NCBI RefSeq assembly: GCF_005234135.1
Contig: NZ_CP039965.1
Span: 682,001-746,000 of the forward strand
Length of the DNA: 64,000 nt
Direction: 5' to 3'
Origin: Pseudorhodobacter turbinis
Lineage (GTDB): Bacteria; Pseudomonadota; Alphaproteobacteria; Rhodobacterales; Rhodobacteraceae
The notes under the pieces are model-generated. The model was not told the origin of the DNA. It made no database searches and saw only the letters and a list, made by a program, of their open reading frames with translations. Below, one piece after another: positions 54,339-62,543 of this stretch; position 1 is the stretch's first letter; each line of letters begins with the position of its first letter. The translations under genes were made by a program, and so were the position numbers.

Positions 54339-55775
54339 CTAAGCTGTCATCTGGGTCACGAATTTAGTGATCAAATAAGCCTCGATAGCCTCTGATCCGC
54401 CTTCAGTTCCATAGCCGGAATCACGCACCCCGCCGAAGGGCACTTCGGGCATGCCAAGACCAATGTGGTTTATCGTGGTCATGCCGGCGTCTATCCCGAT
54501 ACCAATGGCATGGATTGCTTTAGCAGACCCGGTAAAGGCGTAAGAGGCCAGGCCGAAGGGCAAGCGGTTCGCCTCTGCAATCGCCCCATCAATATTGGTA
54601 AAACGATTCACGATGGCGACAGGGCCGAACGGTTCTTCGTTCATAATCCGCGCCGAAAGCGGCACATCGGAAAGCACTGTCGGTTCATAGAAGTAGCCTT
54701 TATTACCGATGCGCTTGCCCCCTGCACACAAAACTGCACCTTGCGCCACAGCGTCCTCGATCAATTCTTCAAGCGCCAGCAACCGACGTTCATTTGCAAG
54801 TGGGCCCATTTGTGTGTCACTCGCCATGCCATCGCCGACCTTAACTGCTTTTGCAAAACGGGTGATGCCGTCCAGTACCTGTTCATAGACGCCGTCCTGA
54901 ACCAGAATGCGGGTTGGCGATATGCAGACCTGTCCGGCATTGCGAAATTTGGCAGTGGACAGTAATTTGATCGCTTGGGAAATATCGGCATCATCGAACA
55001 CCAATGCGGGGGCGTGTCCGCCCAACTCCATAGTGGCGCGCTTCATGTGTTTACCCGCAAGGGCGGCCAAGTGTTTGCCAACAGGCGTTGAGCCAGTGAA
55101 CGAGATTTTACGTATCACTGGTTGTGCGATAAGGTATTCAGAGATTTCGGACGGAACCCCGTAAACCAGATTGATAACACCTGATGGGACGCCTGCGTCA
55201 ACGAAAGCGCGGATAAGTTCGGAGGGGGCAGCTGGGGTTTCCTCTGGGGCTTTGACGATGATCGAACAGCCTGCCCCAAGGGCGGCGGACAATTTGCGTA
55301 CCACCTGATTGATCGGAAAGTTCCAAGGCGTAAACGCCGCGACCACGCCGACAGGTAGTTTGATTGCCATCTGCATCACGTTACTGTGGCGGGCTGGAAT
55401 GATCTGGCCATAGGCACGGCGGCCTTCTTCGGCGAACCAGTCGATGATGTCTGCACTGTTGATCACTTCGGCCCGCGCTTCAGCCAGTGGCTTGCCCTGT
55501 TCGTTTGTCATCATAGCTGCTACACGGTCAGCGCGGTCGCGTAGCAAGTCGGCTGCACGGCGCATAATCTTGTACCGGTCGAACGCGCCCATCACGTCCC
55601 AAATCCGCAAACCGGCATCAGCTGCGGCAAGTGCTTCATCCAGATCAGCTAGGGTGGCATGGGCCACTACACCAATCACATCGCCAGTAGCGGGGTTTCT
55701 CACGTCGATTTTGGCGTTATCTGAGCCATTACGCCAGACGCCAGCGATCAGTAGTTGAGTGTTGGGATAAGTCAT
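54339..55775 (-). CDS. NAD(P)-dependent aldehyde dehydrogenase (GabD-like)
   Basis: The 478-residue protein has TPWNFPINQVVRKLSAALGAGC near 145-166 and the Rossmann motif FTGSTPVGKHL near 225. The catalytic Glu is in MELGGHAP near 250, the catalytic Cys is in NAGQVCISPTR near 285, and the C-terminal EVPFGGVRDSGYG is near 448. It oxidises an aldehyde to the acid. In this cluster the aldehyde could be the product of the FucA-like aldolase or of the ThDP enzyme (inference). ATG 55775 gives the family's normal N-terminus; it follows iclR by 31 bp. Confidence 0.9.
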   Translation of the reverse strand: MTYPNTQLLIAGVWRNGSDNAKIDVRNPATGDVIGVVAHATLADLDEALAAADAGLRIWDVMGAFDRYKIMRRAADLLRDRADRVAAMMTNEQGKPLAEARAEVINSADIIDWFAEEGRRAYGQIIPARHSNVMQMAIKLPVGVVAAFTPWNFPINQVVRKLSAALGAGCSIIVKAPEETPAAPSELIRAFVDAGVPSGVINLVYGVPSEISEYLIAQPVIRKISFTGSTPVGKHLAALAGKHMKRATMELGGHAPALVFDDADISQAIKLLSTAKFRNAGQVCISPTRILVQDGVYEQVLDGITRFAKAVKVGDGMASDTQMGPLANERRLLALEELIEDAVAQGAVLCAGGKRIGNKGYFYEPTVLSDVPLSARIMNEEPFGPVAIVNRFTNIDGAIAEANRLPFGLASYAFTGSAKAIHAIGIGIDAGMTTINHIGLGMPEVPFGGVRDSGYGTEGGSEAIEAYLITKFVTQMTA

Positions 55776-55806
55776 CGTGTGGCCTGCTTTCAGAGGGGTA
55801 CGGGGA

Positions 55807-56562
55807 TTATCCCCGGGACGTATTGCCAAGGGCGACGGAGATACTGTGAGCAGCGTCAACCACATAGATGGAACATTCTTTCAACTGCTTACGCTTGATT
55901 CGTGAATCCGGGCCAGACATGCCAATGGCACCGACCAGTTCATCTGAGCGGCCAAGAATGACGCAGGCGCAGGCGGCCACTCCGTCACGCCATTCACCTA
56001 ACAAAACAGAAGAGTACCCCTGCGCGCGGGCGGTAGAAATATCTGCGCGCAGCTCTGCCAGCGTTGTGAGGGTTGTTTCGGTATATCGCTGGAAATGCGG
56101 GGTGAATCGTTCCAGATAGCTGTCGGGTTTATGGCAGAGCATGGCCTTGCCAGTGGCCACCGCAAAGGCTGGGGCGCGTGCGCCGACTCTGGTGTGGGCG
56201 CGAATGTGATGCGTGCTTTCGATCTTGTCGACATAAACCACGTCCGTATCTTCCAAAAGCGAAAGATGCACAGTCTCGCCGGTCTGCTCCGCCAGTTTAA
56301 TCATCGCTGGCCGCGCCACTTGAATGAGGTCCATACGGTGGATCACATGGCTGCCAAGCTCCCAGATACGGGTCGTCAACTGATAAGTACTGTAGGTCGG
56401 AATTTGCTGCACATAGCCTTGGGCTTGCAAGGTGGCCAGCAAACGGTGCGTATTGCTTTTGGTAAGATTTAACTCTGTAGCAAGATCAGTCACCCCACGG
56501 GGAGTTTCGCTAAGGGCCAAAGCTTCGATCAAACGAAGTCCTTTTATAAAAGCTTTGTCCAT
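55807..56562 (-). CDS. IclR-family transcriptional regulator
   Basis: The 251-residue regulator has an N-terminal winged helix (about 8-65; GVTDLATELNLTKSNTHRLLATLQAQGYV) and a C-terminal IclR effector domain (about 80-245; ACACVILGRSDELVGAIGMSGP). It is the first gene of the ALDH-TRAP operon and is divergent from the CoA-transferase operon across 509 bp. It probably controls both (inference). Confidence 0.9.
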   Translation of the reverse strand: MDKAFIKGLRLIEALALSETPRGVTDLATELNLTKSNTHRLLATLQAQGYVQQIPTYSTYQLTTRIWELGSHVIHRMDLIQVARPAMIKLAEQTGETVHLSLLEDTDVVYVDKIESTHHIRAHTRVGARAPAFAVATGKAMLCHKPDSYLERFTPHFQRYTETTLTTLAELRADISTARAQGYSSVLLGEWRDGVAACACVILGRSDELVGAIGMSGPDSRIKRKQLKECSIYVVDAAHSISVALGNTSRG

Positions 56563-56796
56563 TTTGCACGTTTTCCTCTTAAGGATTAGCCAGCTGCTTC
56601 ACCACACATCAGTGCATTGACTAATGATAAAAGTAGCTGCGACCCGCCCGTTTCCGTTTAAGATTTCATCACTTTACGGATTGAGATACTTGCCCGATCC
56701 CATCGTGCTTCTGCGCGTAGCAAAGAAGTGATGCCTCCGCCCCAACGATCAACGTGCATAATCGAGCGATCAGTCATAATGCCCCCTCCCCGTACC

Positions 56797-56817
56797 TCGT
56801 TCCACAATACAGAACGA
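56797..56817. promoter_or_regulatory. Inverted repeat, candidate IclR operator 1
   Basis: TCGTTC (56797-56802) and GAACGA (56812-56817) form 6-bp arms separated by 9 nt. It lies in the iclR/CoA-transferase divergent region and shares its core (GTTC-N9-GAAC) with the site at 56993-57011. Confidence 0.5.
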
Positions 56818-56992
56818 TATTCCAAGAATGCTTTATTAATTCGGAACTCTTGTCAAGAACTTCCATCTTATCACCGTCAATTTCGCACTGCGGCGTAATC
56901 AATTGTTAAAGGACAACTTTTTCGCGCAATAACGCAGGTGATTGGTGATTGACATGATTAGGAAAGAGTCTCTATCCTAAAATACAGGATAT

Positions 56993-57011
56993 TGTTCTAT
57001 ACAATGGAACA
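56993..57011. promoter_or_regulatory. Inverted repeat, candidate IclR operator 2
   Basis: TGTTC (56993-56997) and GAACA (57007-57011) form 5-bp arms around a 9-nt spacer, 61 bp before the CoA-transferase start. A further CGTTCC element lies at about 57022-57027. The rest of the 509-bp divergent region holds no gene that I can see. Confidence 0.5.
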
Positions 57012-57071
57012 GGTATAGAAACGTTCCACCTAGGAAAGCTGTGTCTTTGGCCGTAAAGAGGAAGACAGTCG

Positions 57072-57881
57072 ATGCTAAGTAATCCTCGTGCTTTAGCGGG
57101 CGCCATTACCTCTGGAATGCGCGTGGCGCTGCCTGTTGATTATGCAGGCGTGTCAATGGCGATGACACGTCCAATGATAGACCATGGCGCGGGCGATCTT
57201 GACCTGGTTTGTGTGCCGACAGGTGGCTTGCAAGTTGATCAACTCATCGGCGCCGGACTAGTGCGGTCGGTGGAGACCAGTGCAATGTCGCTGGGTGAAG
57301 CAGGCGGGGCGCCTCACTTCAATCATGCCGTTAAGGAAGGCGCGATCCTGGTGAAGGGTGCTACTTGTCCCGCAATTCATGCAGGACTGATGGCAGCGCA
57401 AAAGGGCAGCCCATTTGTACCGATGCGCGGGTTGATCGGCACGGATGTGCTGCATCACCGCGCCGATTGGCGGATCATCGACAATCCCTTTGCCGACGGT
57501 GGAGATCCAATAGTCCTTATTCCAGCAATCAAACCTGATGTGGCAATTTTCCACGCGGCGATGGCCGACAAACATGGTAACGTCTGGATCGGCAGGCGGC
57601 GGGAACTGGCTGCGATGGCCTATGCTTCGACGACCACCCTGGTGACGGTGGAACGCATTGTCGAGGGCTCGTTACTAGCGGATGAGATGACCGCGGCAGG
57701 TACCCTGCCCGCTCTCTATGTCACTGCCATTGCTCTCGCACCAAAAGGTGCGTGGCCCTACGGATTGTGGGGCGAATATGCGCCCGACACGCCGGAACTG
57801 CTGCTCTATGGCAAGGCAGCGCGTACGGCGGAAGGCTTTGCTGACTATATGGCAACTCAGCAAGCGGAGACTGTAAAGTGA
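57072..57881 (+). CDS. CoA-transferase subunit A (glutaconate CoA-transferase-like)
   Basis: The 269-residue protein is of the family I CoA-transferase alpha type: a glycine-rich start GAITSGMRVALP, SVETSAMSLGEAGGAPHF near 75-92, and KPDVAIFHAAMADKHGNVW near 155-173. The family transfers CoA between carboxylic acids, working as an A-B pair. It overlaps subunit B by 4 bp. ATG 57072 follows AGAGGAAG. Confidence 0.83.
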   Translation: MLSNPRALAGAITSGMRVALPVDYAGVSMAMTRPMIDHGAGDLDLVCVPTGGLQVDQLIGAGLVRSVETSAMSLGEAGGAPHFNHAVKEGAILVKGATCPAIHAGLMAAQKGSPFVPMRGLIGTDVLHHRADWRIIDNPFADGGDPIVLIPAIKPDVAIFHAAMADKHGNVWIGRRRELAAMAYASTTTLVTVERIVEGSLLADEMTAAGTLPALYVTAIALAPKGAWPYGLWGEYAPDTPELLLYGKAARTAEGFADYMATQQAETVK

Positions 57882-58639
57882 GCCAAGTTCTGCCGCGAGA
57901 AATACTGATCTGCACCATTGCACGCCTGCTGGAAGGGGTGCGCCATGTCGCAGTCGGGGCATCGTCACCCATGCCTGCGGCAGGCGCAATGTTGCTGCGC
58001 GCAATGAAGGAGCAAGTGGGTGCCGCACCAATTCGCATTTCGATTTTGGGGTCGGTGGAGCATAATTTTTTCACCAATGGATCAACCGAGTTGTTCGACT
58101 GCGCCGGTCAAGGGCGGATTGACGCATTCTTTTTGGGCGGCGGCCAGATCGACGGGCAGGCCAATGTGAACCTTGTGGGTGTCGGCGACTATCCTCAATC
58201 CATTGTGCGCTGGCCGGGATCATTCGGCGCCGCCTATCTTTATTTTGTAGTGCCACGCGTGATCTTGTTTCGCGAAGAGCATTCGCCGCGCGTTTTTGTT
58301 GAAAAAGTCGATTTCATAAGCGCACCGGGAACTAGCGATCCGGGCATTCACCGCACCGGCGGCCCCTATGCATTGCTAACTAGCAAGGGTCTGTTCCAAT
58401 TTGACAAAACACGCCCCGGATTTACGCTTGAAAGCGTGCATCCGGGCCATGATCTTGACGAAATTCGCGCCGCCACCGGCTTTGACTTTTTGCACGATGC
58501 CGCGCCGCCCGTAACCGCTACTCCGGACAACGCCATGCTGGCGCTTCTGCGCGGTCGGGTATTGGACGAGCTGGAAGAAACTTACCCCGCCTTTGCAGCC
58601 GAGATGCGCCGGGATGGCGCCGCTTTGCCCGTCCTCTGA
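57878..58639 (+). CDS. CoA-transferase subunit B (glutaconate CoA-transferase-like)
   Basis: The 253-residue protein is of the beta type: VAVGASSPMPAAGAMLLRA near 25-43 and FDCAGQGRIDAFFLGGGQIDGQANVNLVGVG near 70-100. The classical catalytic Glu (in E. coli-type SENG motifs) is not evident at the usual place, as in other Gct-like pairs often annotated 'CoA synthetase'. It is coupled to subunit A and followed 18 bp later by the CaiB-type gene. Confidence 0.82.
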   Translation: MSQVLPREILICTIARLLEGVRHVAVGASSPMPAAGAMLLRAMKEQVGAAPIRISILGSVEHNFFTNGSTELFDCAGQGRIDAFFLGGGQIDGQANVNLVGVGDYPQSIVRWPGSFGAAYLYFVVPRVILFREEHSPRVFVEKVDFISAPGTSDPGIHRTGGPYALLTSKGLFQFDKTRPGFTLESVHPGHDLDEIRAATGFDFLHDAAPPVTATPDNAMLALLRGRVLDELEETYPAFAAEMRRDGAALPVL

Positions 58640-58657
58640 TCAACTGGAATATCCGAC

Positions 58658-59863
58658 ATGCCTGACTTTGGTTCACTCTCCCATCTTAAGGTCATCGACG
58701 CCAGCCGTGTGCTTGGCGGTCCCTATGCCGGCCAGATTTTGGCCGACCACGGGGCCGATGTTATCAAACTAGAGCCGCCAGCAGGCGATGAAACCCGTGG
58801 CTGGGCCCCCCCCTTTCTTGACGGTACAGCCAGCTATTTCCTTGGCCTAAATCGCAATAAACGTGGGATGGCGCTGGACATCGCTCAGCCTGCTGGGCGT
58901 GAAGTGTTGCTTGCGCTGCTGGAAACGGCAGATGTCTTTATTGAGAATTTCAAAACGGGAACGCTGGAACGCTGGGGCATCGGCTACGATGAGTTGTCTG
59001 CACGCTTTCCCCGGCTGATCCATTGTCGGGTCTCGGGGTTTGGTGCGGACGGCCCACTGGGTGGTTTGCCCGGCTATGATGCGGCTATTCAGGCGTCTTG
59101 CGGGATCATGAGCGTCAATGGCGAAATCGGCGGGCAGCCGCTGCGCGTTGGCCTTCCTGTGGTGGATATGGTCACGGGTCTGAACGCCGTGATTGGTATC
59201 TTGATGGCCATTGCGGAACGCACTCTTAGCGGCAAGGGACAGTTTGTGGAAACCACATTGTATGATTGTGGCGTTTCGTTGCTGCATCCGCATTTGCCCA
59301 ATTATTACCTATCGGACAAAGTGGCTCGTCCAACCGGCAATGCACATCCCAACATTTGCCCCTATGATACCTTTGCGACCGGCACCGATCCGATCTTTCT
59401 TGCTGTGGGAAACAATCGCCAGTTTGCAACGCTGTGCGCCGAGATTGGCCGCCCTGAACTGCCAAAAGACCTACGTTTTGAGTCGAACCAAGAACGCAAC
59501 ATCCATCGTGATACGCTGAAGGTGGAGTTGGAGCAGGCGCTTGCGGCGTTTGCCTGCACCGAATTGGTCGACCGCCTGATCCACGCAGGCGTGCCTTGCG
59601 GGTCTGTACGTAGCATTGATCAGGTGGTGGCCGACCCGCATACGACCCACCGCGAAATGATTGTAGACATAGGCCAATACCGTGGGACGGGCAGCCCGAT
59701 CAAATTGTCGAGAACCCCGCCGAGCTACCGGTTGGCACCGCCGCAGTTTGCGGAGCATACCGCAGAAATTTTGCAGGATCTTTCACTGGAAGGTGACGAA
59801 TACATCGACGTTTTGCCAGGTTTTTCGCGCAATACTGACTTGAAAACTACCAAAGAGAAGTAG
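58658..59863 (+). CDS. CaiB/BaiF-type (family III) CoA-transferase
   Basis: The 401-residue protein has VIDASRVLGGPYAGQILADHGADVIKLEPP near 10-40 and LNRNKRGMALDI near 67. The catalytic Asp lies in GYDAAIQA near 142-148, and the VDMVTGLNAVIGILMAI helix is near 167-183. Family III enzymes transfer CoA from a donor thioester to an acid. Finding family I and III transferases in one operon is uncommon. The acid acceptor is unknown; (methylthio)acetate or another product of the ALDH is one possibility. Confidence 0.88.
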   Translation: MPDFGSLSHLKVIDASRVLGGPYAGQILADHGADVIKLEPPAGDETRGWAPPFLDGTASYFLGLNRNKRGMALDIAQPAGREVLLALLETADVFIENFKTGTLERWGIGYDELSARFPRLIHCRVSGFGADGPLGGLPGYDAAIQASCGIMSVNGEIGGQPLRVGLPVVDMVTGLNAVIGILMAIAERTLSGKGQFVETTLYDCGVSLLHPHLPNYYLSDKVARPTGNAHPNICPYDTFATGTDPIFLAVGNNRQFATLCAEIGRPELPKDLRFESNQERNIHRDTLKVELEQALAAFACTELVDRLIHAGVPCGSVRSIDQVVADPHTTHREMIVDIGQYRGTGSPIKLSRTPPSYRLAPPQFAEHTAEILQDLSLEGDEYIDVLPGFSRNTDLKTTKEK

Positions 59864-60069
59864 AATGAAAACCTTGGCAAACTCTTTAAACATTTACATT
59901 CTCGACGATGGCGTCCTGATACCCGCATTTTTTTGCAAAGGCGTTGACTAGGATTCTGGCGCTTGTTGCTGTGCAGCGCGGCGATCAATCACCATTATGC
60001 CGAATAATATCGGCCGAAACTTTCTTGGCAAACCATCTAATTAACTAATCAAATAGACCGAGGAACGCT

Positions 60070-60747
60070 ATGACATCCAAAGAACTGGCCCTGCGCACCG
60101 AGTTAATCGAAGCCTGCCGTAGTATGAACAGCCTTGGTATTAACAAGGGCACATCCGGAAATATCAGCGTGCGCTACGGTGACGGATTTTTGATCTCGCC
60201 TACCGGCATTTCCTATGACAAGCTGACCCCGGAACATGTTGTCGCGATGGGTTGGGATGCGACTTATACGGGCGATGTTATGCCATCCAGTGAATGGCGC
60301 TTCCACCGCGACATTTTGCAAACGCGGCCCGACATGAACGCGGTGGTGCATACCCATTCAACTCATGCAACTGCACTGTCTATCCTCGGGCGCGACATTC
60401 CGGCCATACACTACCTGATTGCTTCAGCAGGCGGTTCTGATATCCGCTGCGCCCCCTATGAGATTTTTGGCTCCCAGGAACTGGCCAATAGTGTGCTATT
60501 GGCGCTAGAGGGGCGCCGCGCTTGCTTGCTAGCGCATCACGGAGTGATTACTGGGCATGTGTCTATTGCTCGAGCGCTTTCACTGGCCGTAACCGTCGAG
60601 GAGCTGGCGCATCAGTATGTCATGTGCCTGCCGCTTGGCGAACCGTCAATCATGTCAGAGTCTCAGGTCGCTGATGTTTTGGTCAAATTCAAGAACTATG
60701 GCCAGCAAGTCGAGTCCGGGCATGCCGGCTTGCGACAGGCATCCTAA
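60070..60747 (+). CDS. Class II aldolase, FucA/Ald2-like (5-substituted ribulose-1-phosphate aldolase)
   Basis: The 225-residue zinc aldolase closely follows FucA: GTSGNISVRYGDG near 28-40 and SSEWRFHRD near 77-85 with the catalytic Glu. VVHTHSTHA near 95 gives two zinc His, and LLAHHGV near 156 gives the third. It cleaves a ketose 1-phosphate to DHAP plus an aldehyde. Together with MtnK and the MtnA-like isomerase it completes the DHAP shunt, giving methylthioacetaldehyde or acetaldehyde. A dehydratase of the related MtnB type is less likely because of the SSEWRFH and AIHYLIASAGG motifs. The 206-bp gap upstream may have its own promoter. Confidence 0.85.
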   Translation: MTSKELALRTELIEACRSMNSLGINKGTSGNISVRYGDGFLISPTGISYDKLTPEHVVAMGWDATYTGDVMPSSEWRFHRDILQTRPDMNAVVHTHSTHATALSILGRDIPAIHYLIASAGGSDIRCAPYEIFGSQELANSVLLALEGRRACLLAHHGVITGHVSIARALSLAVTVEELAHQYVMCLPLGEPSIMSESQVADVLVKFKNYGQQVESGHAGLRQAS

Positions 60748-61249
60748 CATATGGACGCGGTGTTTCTTTCCCTAGTTTCCGACACGACTGCTGTCGAGGC
60801 TACTTCCTTTAACGGTTTCGTAATAATAGTGGCAGCCACACACCGCGACAACAGCGCGCCGCCGCGCGATACTTTCCATCGAGAGAAGGACTTTGCGGCC
60901 AGCCACAATATACTGAGTCCTTTATCCGGGGTGCCAGAGTTGGTTAGCAATGTGGATTTCGCAGGCTTTCTTACGAAGGTTTTGCACGCAGAGGTACGGC
61001 GAACAACAAGCCATTATGCCGGACTGGGGCGGCGGGAGGCGGGAGGCGGGAGGCGGATGAAAACGTCTTTGCGCGTTACAGCATCACAACGCCAGATAAT
61101 GCTGTTGTACCGCATAGTGCGGGGATAGCCGCCTATTCAAGAACCAAATCAGACATATTCTCCCGGCTGTTAGGCGCGGCTGCGACGGGCTGGGGCGTTC
61201 TTTCGACTGCTCGCCACCAAGCAACTTTATTGATAAAGGACCAACACAG
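60748..61249 (+). other. Intergenic stretch with weak open frame and short tandem repeat
   Basis: A 125-codon frame (60751-61128) opens right after the aldolase but has no recognised family, and its composition near the end is unlike a protein. At about 61027-61054 a GGGAGGC-type unit is repeated three to four times in tandem. I see nothing else here except the ribosome site AAAGGACC before the ThDP pseudogene. Confidence 0.4.
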
Positions 61250-61997
61250 ATGAACGGTGCCGATCTACTTTGTGAAACATTGCTCGCGAATGACGTCGAC
61301 GTTTGCTTCGCCAACCCTGGTACCTCCGAGATGCATTTTGTAGCGGCACTAGATCGCCAGCCCAGGATGCGCTGTATCCTTGGCCTGTTCGAAGGTGTGC
61401 TCACCGGGGCCGCCGATGGATATGCCCGAATGGCCGACAAACCGGCGGCGACCCTGTTGCATCTAGGGCCGGGGCTGGCGAACGGGTTGGAAAACCTCCA
61501 CAACGCCCGGCGCGCACATACTCAGATAATCAACGTGGTGGGAGACCACGCAACCTATCATCTGATGCATGACGCGCCGCTGACCTCCGACATTGACTCT
61601 CTCGCTTGGCCCATGTCGCAATGGGTGGGTCGGGCCGCGACATCGGATACAGTTGGCACAAAGACACAAGAGGCTATTAAGGCCGCCCGCGCCAACTCCG
61701 GCCAGATTGCCACACTTATCCTTCATGCCGATGCAGCGTGGACGGAAACCTCGATGGCCAAGCCTGCGCCGCTTTCGCCACATGTGCCGCAAGCCCCCGA
61801 CGCAGAACGCATCAGGGACGCGGCCGATGCTTTGCGTGCAGGCAAGCGCACGACTATTTTGGTCACGGGTCTGGCCCTGCGCGCCCCGCAGATGGAGTTG
61901 TTGGACCAGATTGCTGCCAAGACCGGTGCGCGGTTGATGGCTCAACAATCGAACGCCAGGATACAGCGAGGCGCGGGGCGTGTTGCGATAGAGCGCG
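61250..61997 (+). pseudogene. Second ThDP-dependent enzyme gene, truncated after the N-terminal half by an IS30 fragment
   Basis: About 249 codons align end to end with the intact enzyme at 50878-52425 (shared NPGTSEMHF, LGLFEGVLTGAADGYARMADKP, GDHATYHL, IQRGAGRV). Homology stops at about 61997, where an IS30-type transposase in another frame begins. The central part of the PP domain is lost, so no active enzyme can result. The DNA of the two copies differs at many third positions, so this is not a recent duplication. Confidence 0.88.
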
Positions 61998-62474
61998 TAC
62001 GATCGTGCCGTACCGGGGCACTGGGAAGGGGACCTTATTGGCGGATCCAAGAACAGCTATGTCGCGACGCTTGTTGAGCGGCATTCTCGGTACGTGATGC
62101 TGGTGAAAGTCGCGAACAAGGGCACCAAGAGTGTCATCACGGCATTGATCAAGTCGGCACAATACCTGCCACGCGAGTTGTACAAATCTCTCACGTGGGA
62201 TCGCGGAAAAGAGCTCGCGGATCATCCGCGCTTCACGCTGGCCACGGATGTTGATGTCTACTTTTGCGATCCTCAGTCACCGTGGCAACGCGGATCGAAC
62301 GAAAATACCAACCGGCTTTTGAGGCAGTATTTACCACACGGAACCGACCTGTACGTCCATTCCCAAGCAAAACTCAGCGCTATCGCAAGGCAACTCAACG
62401 AACGACCTCGCAAGACCTTGCAATATCAAACGCCAGCAGAGAAGTTCGCACAGTGTGTTGCATCGACCGGTTGA
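61998..62474 (+). pseudogene. IS30-family transposase, C-terminal fragment
   Basis: The frame reads YDRAVPGHWEGDLIGG at the junction and continues through the DDE domain (SLTWDRGKELADH with Asp, CDPQSPWQRGSNENTNRLLRQY with Asp and Glu) to KTLQYQTPAEKF and a stop at 62474. The N-terminal HTH half is missing. An intact catalytic core without a start makes it a remnant. Confidence 0.88.
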
Positions 62475-62543
62475 GATCACCGCCCAAACTTACCATTATT
62501 CTGTAGCGCAGCTAAAGCCCTCTTTGACGCGCCGATGCGAAGC

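Noticed and set aside
60070..60747. MtnB (methylthioribulose-1-phosphate dehydratase) as identity of the class II aldolase
   Set aside because: SSEWRFH and the AIHYLIASAGG stretch follow FucA/Ald2 aldolases more closely than MtnB; kept as a minor alternative.
60751..61128. 125-residue open frame after the aldolase as a real gene
   Set aside because: No family, no good start context, and it runs through a GGGAGGC tandem repeat; mentioned only as part of the intergenic entry.
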